NCBI GenBank assembly: GCA_956465555.1
Contig: OY101116.1
Location: forward strand, 310,001 to 374,000
DNA from: Nitzschia sp. pyKryTriq1
Lineage: Eukaryota; Bacillariophyta; Bacillariophyceae; Bacillariales; Bacillariaceae
DNA: 64,000 bases
Direction of reading: 5' to 3'
The notes beneath the pieces were generated by a model, which was not told where the DNA came from, ran no database searches, and saw only the letters and a program-made list of their open reading frames with translations. Shown in pieces: positions 40,886 through 52,115 of the stretch. Made by a program: the position numbers and the translations under genes. The first letter of the stretch is position 1, and each line of letters begins with the position of its first letter.

Positions 40886-42879
40886 TCAACCATATTTCGC
40901 CATCAACTTTCGCTTCTTGGCTTGAATCGATGCAAGTTCCTCCGAGGTTTTTCTCTTGTCATTATTTGATTCGACATTGTGGGGTGGTGGCGGTCTTTCA
41001 TCGCGTGACGATGGGGGCGGCGATGCATGAGGAGAATACGAACGCCTTGGTGGTCCAACATTCGAGGAAACTGAGAGGCTCGTTTTTGTGCTTGGAGGCC
41101 GTCGTGCAATTCCGTTTCTGCCACTTGAGGTGACTGTTTCCCGTTCACGGCGTCGAACTTCTTCGTAGAGATCTGCTTCGTTTGTCAGGGGAGCAGCTGA
41201 TGCCGATGGTGCCCCTCGCTGCCATCTATCCTCTTGGTGTCCTCGAGCATGGTCCCGACCTCGGTCTCCATACCCTCGTCCTCTGTTCGAATCAGGATTT
41301 GAATATCCTCTACCACTTCCACGATCATCGTATCCCCTCTTGCGATCATCGTGCCCAGCGCCCGCACCCACACCATCGCCTCTCCAGGGATCCCTGTACC
41401 CCGTGCGTTGACTGTCTCTATCGCTGTATCCTCCACGTTGAGGTGGATTGGACGACATTACCTTGTCATCCAAAGACGCACCCAGCATCTCCATCTCTCC
41501 CAGTGTGACAGTTTCAGTATTACCATACTCTGGAAAGGTCACAACAAATTTAGGATATTTCAAACGTTGCATGGTCTCTGGATCGGTTGTGATTACTCTA
41601 TCGACCACCGCTTCATACCACTGGACCGGATTCTCTTCGTCACCATACAGCGCCATCACCTTGGCACCCAATTTCTGGAAACAGCTCATCGCTCGTGGAT
41701 CTGAAGCATTTTTCTTGGCACGTTGCTCAATCTTTTCGGCTTGAAGTAGCTTGACTTGGATATCTCGTTCGATTTGAATAGGAAGCCGTGGCAAGATCGT
41801 CCCATGGTAGTTCTTGTCCGTGAAGAGTCGTCGGACATATTCTCCCATGGTCTCCGAGGATCCGCTTTGTTTGGCCGCACTAGCTCGTGCTTCGATCGGC
41901 TCGTCGTCGTAAAGGTACGGCTCGATCCATTGGTACACACACTTTGGGTCTCCAGCGTAGCGCAAATATAGGAACCCAATCGCTCGAATATACGGACTAT
42001 CGGCATGAGTCAGAAGCAAAGTCATTTGTTTCTCCGTACATCGCATTGTTAACAAACGCAACAAAAGACAAAACGCAGAAGATGGCTCCCTCGTTGAACC
42101 TGATGATGTTGTCCAATATTGTGTCCACGAAATTCACAAAAACATGCACGCATATGTTAGATATTCATGCGTCGTCGCGAAAGGGTGTATTTCAAAAAAC
42201 GACGACAAAGACGCAGACAAAGAAACCAAAAGAACCAAAGCAAAATGGGTCTTACTGTTTTGGTGTCTGTTGTACAAGTGCAGCAGGATTCTACTAGTGG
42301 ACCCATGCTGTGGTAAGCGGATGTACTGTACCTCAACGTCATATCATTTCATATCATATCACGTACCTTTTACAAGTAGACAATTAGACAGAGATGAAAT
42401 AGACAACCGTTTATCAGTACAAGGCGCAGGGCGGAGTATTTGTAACTTTACAACAACAACAACCAATCCATTACTCACCGTGGGCCCAGGGCTCGCAGTG
42501 TTTCACATCGTAATAGATCTGATCCACCAATGAATTCCAATCGGTGATATCGCGACAACACTTTTGGAAATACGGAGATTTGACAATGTTCTGGAGGAGC
42601 ATCGGGTTGAAATGAAAAGAGTCGTCAGGTCCCCACATGGGAACTAGATTTTTGGCTCGGTTGTTCTGTGAGTGAGAGCAAAAGTTTAAGGTAAGAAGTG
42701 TGAGTGAGTGATGGGTAAAGAAGAGAAAGTGGTTGGGCTGTCGGTGCATCGGGGTACTTGTAACGTCGAAGCAAAGCACGTACTCTACCCTCCTCTACGG
42801 CCAACTGGAACAGCTCTTCAGCTTGCCTTTCTCGCTCCTTTACGTTGCCTTCTTGGCGCCATAATGCTGATCTCGACAT
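40886..42879 (-). CDS. PRP38-family pre-mRNA splicing factor (PRP38B-like)
   Basis: Three exons (42879-42784, 42665-42479, 42099-40886) give about 498 aa. The PRP38 domain spans about 33-210: VPMWGPDDSFHFNPMLLQNI, DQIYYDVKHCEPWAHG, then across the intron PSSAFCLLLRLLTMRCTEKQ, DSPYIRAIGFLYLRYAGDP and GTILPRLPIQIERDI. The form EPW-x-x-G followed by a short PSxAFCLL link is that of the plant/human PRP38B branch rather than the PRP38A branch. The C-terminal ~220 residues are Arg/Asp/Gly/Ser-rich (GYSDRDSQRTGYRDPWRG), like SR-type splicing proteins. It would act in the nucleus in spliceosome activation. The 5' exon end was chosen for phase and the GTACGT donor; exon 1 is the least certain part. 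Confidence 0.9.
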
Positions 42880-43581
42880 TTCTCGAGTCTCACGAGCTGT
42901 CAACAAGCTAACCGTAGGTCTCGATCTACAGAGAGCGACTACTACTGGCAGATAAGATAATGGATGATGAAAATGAGCGTTCAGGAGAGTTCGAAGGAAG
43001 TCCCTGTTATTAGCGGCGGCGGTACCGGTATGTACCTTACCTGTGTGCTTCCTACTACCGTCTCTCTACTACCGGTAGTATACTACAGTACGAGTACGTT
43101 ACACGTACTGTACCGGTACGAACAGGAGAGTGCGTCGGTTATTAGCGGTCGTGTACTCATAGAGAAGAGAGTGCGGTCGAACGTTTTCAACAACCCGCCT
43201 CCCCCGCCCGAGAGCGAAATAGTCCGTTTGGCAAGAAGGAGGCTAGCGACGTGCGAGACATCGGTTCCAGTACGTGTACGTACTGTATGTGTTGTTTGGT
43301 TGATCGCGACTGCCATAATGCATGGACATTCTTCTAGTGATTCGATTCCTTCGACTGCCGATCTCTCCCACCTTTTCTTTCATGTGCGATCGCACATTAT
43401 GCGGAGACTTGATTGTGTTGTGTCGTTGACCTACTTCATATCGTAGACCTCTCTATGAGTGGAGTGAGTAGTAGTAATGCGAGTTTACTTTAGCGGAGAG
43501 AATCGAATCTGCAAAGTGAAGTCGTCTGTTAAAACGACTGAGCGATGGGGGGGGGGGGGGGGGCGAGGACACGCCTCCTAT
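42880..43581. other. Gene-free spacer with palindrome cluster and G17 tract
   Basis: Upstream of the PRP38-like gene. It has three TACCGGTA palindromes within 96 bp (43023, 43070, 43111) amid GTAC-rich DNA. A run of 17 G lies at 43547-43563, just past the 3' end of the next minus-strand gene. No gene found. Confidence 0.55.
43023..43118. repeat. Cluster of three TACCGGTA palindromes
   Basis: Copies at 43023-43030, 43070-43077 and 43111-43118, 144-239 bp upstream of the PRP38-like start codon. Each is extended by flanking GTAC/AGTA. This is the densest cluster of the octamer in the window. Confidence 0.8.
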
Positions 43582-44400
43582 TCATTGGAGGAGCGATGCA
43601 CGCCTCTCGAAGATGCGTTTGACTGCATCTTTGAGCTCGTCGATCTCGTGATCATCTTTCTCCAGGATGATTTGCCGAGGACTATCTGGAGGAAGATCTC
43701 CTTCTTCGTCGGAACTATCCCCCCAGCGCTTGGGGAGCAAATCAGCAGCCGCCCTCATTCCACTAGTAGAATCTGCTCCTCTAGTAGCAAGGCTGGAGGA
43801 GGGCATGGACGACCTTCGTTGCATCTTGATTTGCTGCCGGTAGTGATCTTTTTTCGATTTTCTTGACGTGACACTGCTGTCCCTCGTACGCCGAACAGTC
43901 GTCTGGGGAGGGTCTTCTTCGTTTTCGGAGACTGGGCCATGCCAGGACATGGGGAGCTGTGTTTTGTTGACGCTATTGCTTTTCTCTGCATTGTTGGCAG
44001 GATCACATGCTGGTGCATACCGATAGGACCCAGGGCCAATAGATGATCGCCTTGATAATGCCGACCTTCTTTGCTGTGAGCTGTGAGTCGAAGACAAAGG
44101 AAGAAGCGTTCTGCTGCTGTCGCCCTTGTTGGGAAGCAAGTCCTCAACCGAAGAAGATGTGATATTGGCCGTGCTATCCTCCTCGTCCGTCTTGCTGAGT
44201 TTCTCATGCATAGCTTGGCTCCTGAGGAGGCCGGGATAACGCATTGCTGTATTTCGAGATGGACCCATCGATGTTCGCCTGATATTATGATAAAATTGTG
44301 CGAGTTGCGAGTTCTGGATGATGCACGATTCCTCACTGGGAAAAGTGAAGAAGGTTCGCCGTGTTTCGCCGGCGAGGAGTGAACGATGCGAAAAAATCAT
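43582..44400 (-). CDS. Unknown Ser/Arg-rich protein
   Basis: Single exon, 272 aa from the ATG at 44400; a second start at MGPSRNTAMRY (about residue 45) is possible. The protein is Ser/Arg/Asp-rich with RRSSI, RRSSM and RRTRDSS sites that look like basophilic kinase targets. A short acidic patch (GDSSDEEGDLPPDSP) precedes a helical C-terminus (IDELKDAVKRIFERRASLL). No domain, signal peptide or membrane helix was recognised. The coding region is accepted because it is long, ATG-started and has diatom-like composition, but no homolog can be named. Confidence 0.55.
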   Translation of the reverse strand: MIFSHRSLLAGETRRTFFTFPSEESCIIQNSQLAQFYHNIRRTSMGPSRNTAMRYPGLLRSQAMHEKLSKTDEEDSTANITSSSVEDLLPNKGDSSRTLLPLSSTHSSQQRRSALSRRSSIGPGSYRYAPACDPANNAEKSNSVNKTQLPMSWHGPVSENEEDPPQTTVRRTRDSSVTSRKSKKDHYRQQIKMQRRSSMPSSSLATRGADSTSGMRAAADLLPKRWGDSSDEEGDLPPDSPRQIILEKDDHEIDELKDAVKRIFERRASLLQ

Positions 44401-45717
44401 TATTTTGTGAGCGAGATGCCTTTTGGGCCCAATGATGAATGGCAGGAAGCAGAATCATTATTTCATTCCACACCAGATAAAGAAACTTCAAAATATGCCC
44501 GTTCCTCGGTTCGCCTTATTCCTTATCCCTGCTCCTCCGCGCAAATCGGCAAGATTTAACCCTAGGATTCCGATTTGTTAGATGGGAAAGGCCTGATGAT
44601 GAGGATCATTAAATATCTTCGCATCGGATGGAGTTTCATGCATGCCACCCCGCCCTTCAATCTTCAATACGGCACACAGAAGAATGAATCATCATCAAAG
44701 CAAGGCGTAGTGACTACAGTACTTGTACTGTACCGCCGAATAGCCAAAAGTTGCCACTAGACTACCTGGCGATCTGGCAATGCAGTGGTAGTAGCGGCAA
44801 TTATTCTTGCGGAATTGCCAATAGTGAAGTTGCCGACGTCGAACTGTACAGGTGGTATAGCCATCCGAAATCCGAAGTGTCACAATCGCGCCCACGACAC
44901 TTTCATTGTTTTTGTGATCATCATCCGATCGACATAATATGTAGGTCTACTGGTACGTATGATACTGTAAAATATAAAATACAGAGGCGATTTTGTCCCT
45001 TCAATACGGCACACTCACCTGACGATCTGACAATATTATCATCGGCCGCGACGTCGTACCATCCAAAGTGTCACAATCGCGCCCAAGACATTTTCATTGA
45101 TTGTTGTTGTAATAATCCGGTTGGCGATCTATCTGGCGAACTGTTGGAAGGCGAGATTCATTCGCCTCATTCCGTCCATGGAAATCCGTTCGGTCATTCA
45201 TCCTACGATGAATTCCTACCAGGATTCTACGGTACAGAACTCATAGTACGACGGTATGGTCTGTCCGAGCATCCGGTCGAGCTGTAGATACAAGTACTGT
45301 AGTCTACCGGTACCTGTGTACCTGTTACACGCGTGTAAGAGCCGTCCGATGATACGCTCCACGCGGCGGCGGATCGGATCGGAGGGAAATAATCTTCGCC
45401 AGATTTGATTCGTCGATGACACGCCGTACCTCATCCAACCGTTTCGCTCTTCTTCGGAGCCATCACACATCATTATCTTTTTCTCCTTTCGCCGCCGGCC
45501 GCCAACGAACGACGACGACGACGAAAAGTACGTACCGGTAGTAGGTAGTAAACGACGACTCCTCTGCTCTACTACTTTGCATCTCTACTACTATGCGAAC
45601 TGATGAAATTTCATAGGTTCGTCGATTTGAGAAGGGAATCATCATCATCATCCGATCCATAAACTGAACATCTATTGCTTCTTGCAGTACAGCAGTCTAT
45701 AGTCTCTACAGTCTACC
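44401..45717. other. Spacer with a degenerate duplication
   Basis: Long gene-free stretch upstream of the first PGDH copy. It carries an imperfect direct duplication (44663-44908 against 45000-45099) and two TACCGGTA palindromes (45305 and 45533). A 178-codon frame at 44751-45287 starts with TTG, has no ATG at all, and spans both repeat copies, so it is not called. Confidence 0.55.
44663..45099. repeat. Degenerate direct duplication in non-coding DNA
   Basis: Four blocks recur in the same order. TTCAATACGGCACAC is at 44663 and 45000. CCTGGCGATCTGGCAAT near 44766 is matched with three differences near 45017. A GACGTCG-containing block is near 44835 and 45050. AAGTGTCACAATCGCGCCCA is at 44875 and 45066, within a ~36-bp block. 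Spacing differs between copies, so one copy has lost or gained DNA. Confidence 0.7.
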
Positions 45718-47554
45718 ATGACGATCCTTACTACTCTGACGCGAACGGCGCTTCGCGCTCCTCGTGGTAGTCGTTTCGGAGCTTCCTCTTCCAGCAGCAG
45801 CATCCTCTCTTCTTGGCATAAAAATGCTACGCCATTTGCCGCCAATTCCTACAGTGGACCTGCCGTGGACTACGACCACTTTACTCATGGGTGGGAGGTC
45901 GCCGATATTGACGACTTTACCAAGGCTGGAAAATATTACATGCAAACCTTTAACAAGATTTCTCCCAAGGTAATAGAAAAGAAGAAAGAAAAAGCTTCTC
46001 ATGGCCGATGTCACTGGCTCACTCACTCGGTTTCCTTGATTTATTACTATCGTTATCATCATCATTATTTGATTGTGTACTAGGGTTTGGCAAAATTCCC
46101 TTCTGAATATTATGATGTGTTTCCTGCCGAAGATGCCGGATCCCGCAAGGCCCATGCTATCATGTTGCGTAGTCACAAACTCAAAGAAGAAGAAGTGGCT
46201 GTGAGCGTGAGATGCATTGCCCGATGTGGTGCGGGGACCAATAACATTCCTGTGGCGCGAATGACAGAGCTGGGAATTCCTGTCTTCAATACTCCTGGTG
46301 CCAATGCCAATGCTGTCAAAGAATTGGTCTTGTGCGGTATGTTTTTGGGATCGCGTCGAATTGTGGACGGAGTCAACCATATGAAAAAGCTAGGAGAAGA
46401 AGGAGTGGCACGGGAACGAGTCGAAAAGGACAAGGCCAAGTTTGGCGGACGAGAACTCAAAGGAAAGACATTGGCTGTCATTGGTTTGGGACACATTGGA
46501 AGTATTACCGCTCGTGATGCTGGAGCCCTTGGCATGGAATTGGTCGGATACGATCCTGGTCTATCGGTCAACTCGGCATTGAAACTGCCACGTGATATGA
46601 TGTTGGCGGATTCCATTTCCTCTGCTGTTGCCAATGCAGATTACATCAGGTACGTTTTGATACTGTAATATTTTGATGGTGGCTGGAAGTGGAGAGAATT
46701 TTTGTGGCATGGAATTTTGGGTCTCATCCCGCCACCGCGTCGTTACTTTTCTATATATGCATGCAGTTTGAACATCCCCTACATCAAGGGAAGTCCCGAA
46801 GAAGGTGGAACTCACGGAATTATTGGATCAGATATCATTCGTCATTTCAAGCCCGATGCCGTTTTGTTGAACTTTGCCCGTGGAGAACTTGTCGATTCGG
46901 TTGCCATGAAGGATTTCTTGGATGCTGGTCTCGACGGACGGTACATTTCGGACTTTCCCGATGATGAATTGTGGAATCACCCCAATGCCGTCATTCTGCC
47001 GCATTTGGGTGCCTCGACGGAAGAAGCCGAAGACTCTGCGGTACGTTCTTGTTTGGGCATGTGATGCATTACTATTAATACACGTACTACCAGTACCCTG
47101 CGGGCATGCTACCTTCCTCTCTCACGCTTATATTCTTTATTTGTGTCGTCGGTTATTTTTTGAACAGGCGGCCATGGCAGCAGAAACTCTTCGAATGTAC
47201 ATTGAACATGGAACGGTTCGCCATTCGGTCAACTTTCCCGACACCAACCTTCCCGAAGTGGAACAGTCTTGCATCCGCATTACCGTCGTCAATGAAAACA
47301 AGCCCGGTGTCCTTTCCAAGATTACCGAAGTCTTTGCCAGGCACAATATGAATATTACACAACAAATCAACCAATCCAGAGGTCCCATCGCCTACAACGT
47401 AATTGATGTCGATCCTTCCAATGCCGACGGATGCAATTTGAAGGATTTGCAACGAGAAGTGACCATGCTAGAAGGGTGTCTGTCTTCGCGAGTGATGTTT
47501 GGAACACCAGGCGCTGGTTACGCCAGAAATGTCAATGGAGAGTACAAAGTATAA
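45718..47554 (+). CDS. D-3-phosphoglycerate dehydrogenase, copy 1
   Basis: Four exons (45718-45969, 46084-46649, 46767-47040, 47168-47554) give 492 aa. The N-terminal ~40 residues are Arg/Ser-rich without acids (LTRTALRAPRGSRFG), like a mitochondrial presequence. The dehydrogenase core shows RCGAGTNNIPV, the NAD-binding GLGHIGS (about 217), NFARGELVD with the substrate/catalytic Arg, and PHLGASTEEAE with the catalytic His. The C-terminus has an ACT domain (ITVVNENKPGVLSKITEVF) for feedback control, usually by serine. It oxidises 3-phosphoglycerate to 3-phosphohydroxypyruvate, the first step of phosphorylated serine synthesis. The short form, without the extra intervening domain, resembles E. 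coli SerA. A close paralog follows 752 bp downstream. Confidence 0.93.
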
Positions 47555-48306
47555 GCAAAAGTACACACAAAGCCCACAAGTAGTAGTCGAAAGTTGAGGG
47601 TTATAAACCCAGCCCTAGCACTTAGTAATTGTGGTTCCTACTACGACTTTTGATGCCCGACCGTTATTCACCCTTCTCTAGAGTAGCTACTAGTAGGGCA
47701 ACTGTAGTGGTCGAGAATCAGATCGGTGGGAGAAGATCTCAGACTTTCCGCTGACATTCTTCCTTATCGGCTTGCCCTCCACTACACGTACTCTTATCAG
47801 GCCACCAGCGACATTTGGTTTCACTATCCTAAAATGCTCTAGAATATTAGAGAGGGATACCATAGCTCTCTAATAGTAGATACAGTCATCAATTTGAAAT
47901 TTCGCATCTCGTCCACATCGTCTTTCTGTGTCCGTCCGTCTGACGCCGTCGGCCAATCATCTCCAGTCGTCCATCGCACGTGGTTGCACGTGCCAATGAA
48001 AGTGCGAGAACTCTGACCCGAGTATGACGTCATGCCCATCTTTTTGATGGCTGTCGCGAGAGTTCTCCCTCCGCCATCATCCGCGAGAACAAAAACCAAA
48101 CCACCCATCGCATCATCATCCATCGCATCATCGACGACGAAGATCGTCCACCACCGACCATCCACAAAATAAAAACGACGAGAAGAACCGAAACGTTCTC
48201 ATCTCCATTTTCTAGTTTCTCCATTTGCACGTCTTCCCTCTTGGATCTTCCGTGAGCAGCCAGCCGCAGCACTTACTTTATACAGTAGCACAAGGATTGA
48301 ACCATC
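47555..48306. other. Spacer between the PGDH copies
   Basis: No gene. Holds the 3' end of copy 1 and the promoter of copy 2. A CTACTAGTAG-type palindrome lies near 47687-47697. It shows no obvious copy of the 5' region of the first PGDH gene, so the duplication did not keep matching promoters. Confidence 0.5.
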
Positions 48307-49961
48307 ATGATTGCGGCACGAACATTTTTCAAGTCCTTCCAAAAGACGGGCACTTCACGAACTCTTCGTCAGCAACAACACCAAAAACAAAATCCCGTTG
48401 TTCAAGTAGCCATTCGCGGATTGGCCGACGTCGAGGTGGAGCACGGTCGTGGGCAGTGGAAAACTTATGGTGATATTTCCAATTACAAGCCAGGAAAGCA
48501 TCAAATCAAAACCTTTAATAAAATCTCGCCCCTGGGATTGAGCCGCTTTCCTGCCGATAATTATGACGTCCGAACGGACGGAGCCGAGGCGGCGAACGCT
48601 CACGCCATTCTTCTTCGAAGTCACAAACTCCAAGAAGAAGAAGTGCCCAAGACGGTGCGTGCCATTGCCCGATGCGGTGCCGGCACGAATAACATTCCTG
48701 TTCCACGAATGACTGAACTAGGAATCCCCGTCTTTAATACGCCGGGAGCCAATGCCAACGCTGTCAAGGAATTGGTACTGTGTGGTATGTTGTTGGGAAG
48801 TCGACGAGTGATTGATGGAATCAACCACATGAAGAAACTTGGAGAAGAAGGAGTGGCGAGGGAACGCGTTGAAAAAGATAAAGCTATGTTTGGTGGTCAA
48901 GAAATCAAGGGAAAGACATTGGCTGTGATTGGATTGGGTACGTAATAAGCCGCAGTGAAAAAGTGCAACGCACTAGATTGATTGACTCAACTCACTCGTC
49001 AAGTCTGACACTATTTTCTGTATCTCTTCTGCGCACTCAAAAAAGGCCATATTGGATCCATGACTGCTCGCGATGCGGAAGAGCTCGGCATGAAGGTCAG
49101 GGGATACGACCCTGGTCTGTCGGTGGAAAGTGCGCTAAAATTGCCACGTTCCATGGACTTGGTCGATTCTCTAACGGCGGCGGTCGCGGGAGCCGATTAC
49201 ATTTCGATCAACATTCCGTACATCAAGGGAGAAGGAGGTACTCACGGAATCATTGGAAAGGAGGTTGTTTCTAATTTCAGTCCGAATGCCATTCTTTTGA
49301 ACTTTGCTCGTGGTGAACTGGTTGATTCGGAAGCCATGAAGGAGTTTTTGGATAGTAGCAATGGACGATACATTTCGGATTTCCCTGATGATCTGCTCTG
49401 GGACCACAAGAATGCTATCATTCTTCCCCATTTGGGGGCTTCGACCGAAGAAGCCGAAGATTCCGCTGTACGTCATTGTTTGTAGTCGCTCTTTTGGGTG
49501 GTTTCCATGTTCTTGCTACGCGTACAGTACTTACTTCTCACACCTTCTTTCAATTCATTGTTTAATGACAGGCTTCCATGGCGGCAGATACCATTCGGGA
49601 TTACCTCGAGACTGGAACGATCCGAAATAGTGTTAACTTTCCAACCACCGACTTGGGACGACCTGCCGATCACTCTATTCGTTTCACAGTCGTGAACAAA
49701 AATGTACCTGGTGCCTTGGCTCATATCACGGAAGCCTTTGCCGAGGAGGGATTGAACATTGCGCAGCAAATCAATCACTCCAGGGGAAATATTGCCTACA
49801 ACGTATTGGATGTTGACATTACAGGTAGTGAGAGTGTCGTGTCCTTCAAGGCGATCCAAGAAAAGATCACCATGATTGACGGTGTAATTTCGACGCGCGT
49901 CATCTACGGAGTTCCTGGGCAAGGGTATGCCAAGAACTTGGACGGTGAATACTTTGTGTAA
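48307..49961 (+). CDS. D-3-phosphoglycerate dehydrogenase, copy 2
   Basis: Three exons (48307-48937, 49046-49467, 49572-49961) give 480 aa. It is close to copy 1 through the catalytic core: RCGAGTNNIPV, GLGHIGS (rebuilt across the first intron), NFARGELVD, PHLGASTEEAE and the ACT domain ending GYAKNLDGEYFV. All key residues are kept, so both copies look active. The N-terminus (MIAARTFFKSFQKTGTSRTL) differs from copy 1 but is also basic and mitochondrial-like. Only the last intron (after EDSA) is at the same place in both copies. The first intron of copy 2 interrupts GLG-HIG, where copy 1 has none. Different leaders may mean different expression or location. Confidence 0.93.
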
Positions 49962-50570
49962 ATTTTAACTTGTTCGACGACTCTTTCTGGGTATTTTCGT
50001 GAGCATGGGAAGAATAGGGAGTGGAGTACTGTCTGTACGAAGTAGAGACGATGCCGGATTCGAGTAAGCGTACTGCAGAGACGGCCCCCGGAGTACGAAT
50101 CATCACGTAGTCTACGCTGTTATATTGTACTTCCTACTACTCTACAAGTGCGAGTGGGAATAGGTGTTTCAGGAAACTACTACTGCACTGTAACGGTAGT
50201 TGCGAGGATGTTTTTACAAACTGGCGCGATCCCGCTGCTTGTTTCGAGTACGAGTAGGCATACGGTTCATCGAGGGCGGCAGCAAAGTATCTACTACCTG
50301 TATGTACCAGTACGAGTACCAACTACTCCTATAAGAGTAGTCTACAAGATTGAGAACGTCATAGTTGAGGAGCAAATAGCTCTAGAATTAGATTTACTGC
50401 CTGCTGCGACTCCGAAAGAACTAGCTATCTAGCTGGCCCTTCCGTTATTCGATCTACCAACACATCTGTGAACCTCACAAATGCAATTGAAGGTAAGGAA
50501 TAACTTTTCACCAAACTTTCACGTTCTCGCCAATGCTAGAAAAGCTTACGTGCGCCGAAACAAAAACGGT
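49962..50570. other. Convergent intergenic region
   Basis: Between the 3' ends of PGDH copy 2 and the small plastid protein gene. GTAC/AGTAC-rich; a 94-codon frame at 50148-50432 has no support. Nothing else seen. Confidence 0.5.
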
Positions 50571-51290
50571 TTACAAGGATCCGTCATACTTCTTTCCATT
50601 TTTGGAGTCGATGTCGTACTTCAACTTGGCCATTCGGTGACCCTTAGTAGGAGACTTGGCCCAGGCTTGGGTGGTGTCAGTTCCTCGCTTCTTGTAAAAT
50701 TCAGTGTAGTCCTCGAAGACACCGGCCTTCTTGACATTTCGCTGGTAGTTGGCGGCCTTCTTGGCATCCTCTTGGTCGCGAATCTTTTGGTACTGGGCAG
50801 CGCTCAGTCCAGAGGGAACATAGGAGTTGGATCCGATCTTTCCGGTCTTGATCTATTATCGATAGAACAAGGATGCAATGAAAACAAAAAGGACGAAAAC
50901 GAAGCGTGAGACAACGGTGTTTCCTACAGTACCAGGAGGAACATGCAGAAGAGACGATGCTTGTTACTTACGTTCTTCTTGGCACGGGCACCGTAGTCAT
51001 TTTGGTCCTTGACGGGCGTGAACAAGTCCATTTGGAAGATCTAGAGTAGCGTAAGAATGGAGCGAATGGAATTGGTTAGTAATGACTTTAACATCGTTTT
51101 CTCACCCAAGCAAGGAAGAAAAAAATCTAGGGCTACGTTAACGTAGCTACAGAGCCTCCCGACAACAAGAAGTTCTACATACCTTGTCGAACAGCGACTC
51201 GTTGATTTGAGTCGAGGATCGTCCCGCAGGAGCAGGGGCGAAAGCGCTGACAGCGGCCAAGGTAGAAACGAAAAGAGCAAGAACCTTCAT
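50571..51290 (-). CDS. Small plastid-targeted protein, family not recognised
   Basis: Three exons (51290-51183, 51040-50972, 50852-50571), all phase 0, give 152 aa. The start MKVLALFVSTLAAVSAFAPA is a textbook diatom plastid presequence: a signal peptide ending at the ASAFAP-type motif, with Phe directly after the predicted cut. The mature ~130 residues are hydrophilic, rich in Lys, Tyr and Asp (DQNDYGARAKKN, YVPSGLSAAQYQKIRDQEDA, TQAWAKSPTKGHRMAK), and have no membrane helix. Such small basic, aromatic proteins occur as extrinsic subunits of diatom photosystems, but I cannot match this one to a named subunit. A plastid stromal or lumenal location follows from the presequence; function is inference only. 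Confidence 0.75.
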
Positions 51291-52115
51291 GGTAAAATCG
51301 ATTTCAGAAATAAATGAAATGGCCTACGTCTGCAGGTTATTGCAAGATGGTGTCAAAAAAGAACAGCAGAGGACCCGGATTGTCTGCAGCTGGATGGAAT
51401 TTGACTGCGCATTGGGCCTCGATCCATGGTCGTATTTCTACGTTCCTTTGGTACATATCTCCCACCTTGAAGCAAGTCTCGTGAGAGGAAGATTCCGTAT
51501 CCCTCAACACGTTGAGGAGGTATCCTTTGGATTGTTTTTTGAGATCTGCGCGGTCGCCGATCCGACCGACGGACGAGTTCGTTTCTAACTTTTGTGACGT
51601 CGCTTTTGTTCGTGCAAGAGGAGGAGTTGGCTTTTACGTTGGATCTAGTACTGATCCTACGTAAGTGCATCAAGCGGCCGTTGAAGTACGCGTAGGGCAG
51701 GTGCAGCTCAGGGATTTACATTCGATCGAGTGAATCAACCAATCTTCAATAAAAAATAACACATGCATCTTCGTCGGATCACGAACAGACGAGCGTTCAC
51801 GTTCTTCATTCAGGTCTTCCGTTGGGTTTTCATCGTATATGCCCCTAGGTTGCCATTGATCTATGCCGTGAAACAACACAACGCATACTTTCGTCTAAAC
51901 ACTCTAAGTTATTTAGAAGTCCAAGGGAGCAAGCAAGGGCAGGGCAGCTCAACGGTGCAAGTAGTTTGGAAAAAAAATCTCGTTTCCTCACCATCGTCAC
52001 GTCGCCAGAAGATTTCACCATAATATAACCATTTTTGTATTGTAAAAGAGATCTTCCGTCCAATATCAATCGCAACGTGAGCTTTCTCTTTCGTCTTCCT
52101 ACGACTGCTCATCAA
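51291..52115. other. Intergenic region
   Basis: Upstream of the plastid-protein gene (-) and of the first tandem gene (+). A 99-codon frame at 51289-51588 overlaps the start codon of the plastid gene on the other strand and has no recognisable content. Nothing else seen. Confidence 0.5.

Noticed and set aside
44751-45287. 178-codon plus-strand frame
   Set aside because: Starts with TTG, contains no ATG, and spans both copies of a degenerate non-coding duplication.
51289-51588. 99-codon plus-strand frame
   Set aside because: Overlaps the start codon of the plastid-protein gene on the other strand and has no recognisable content.
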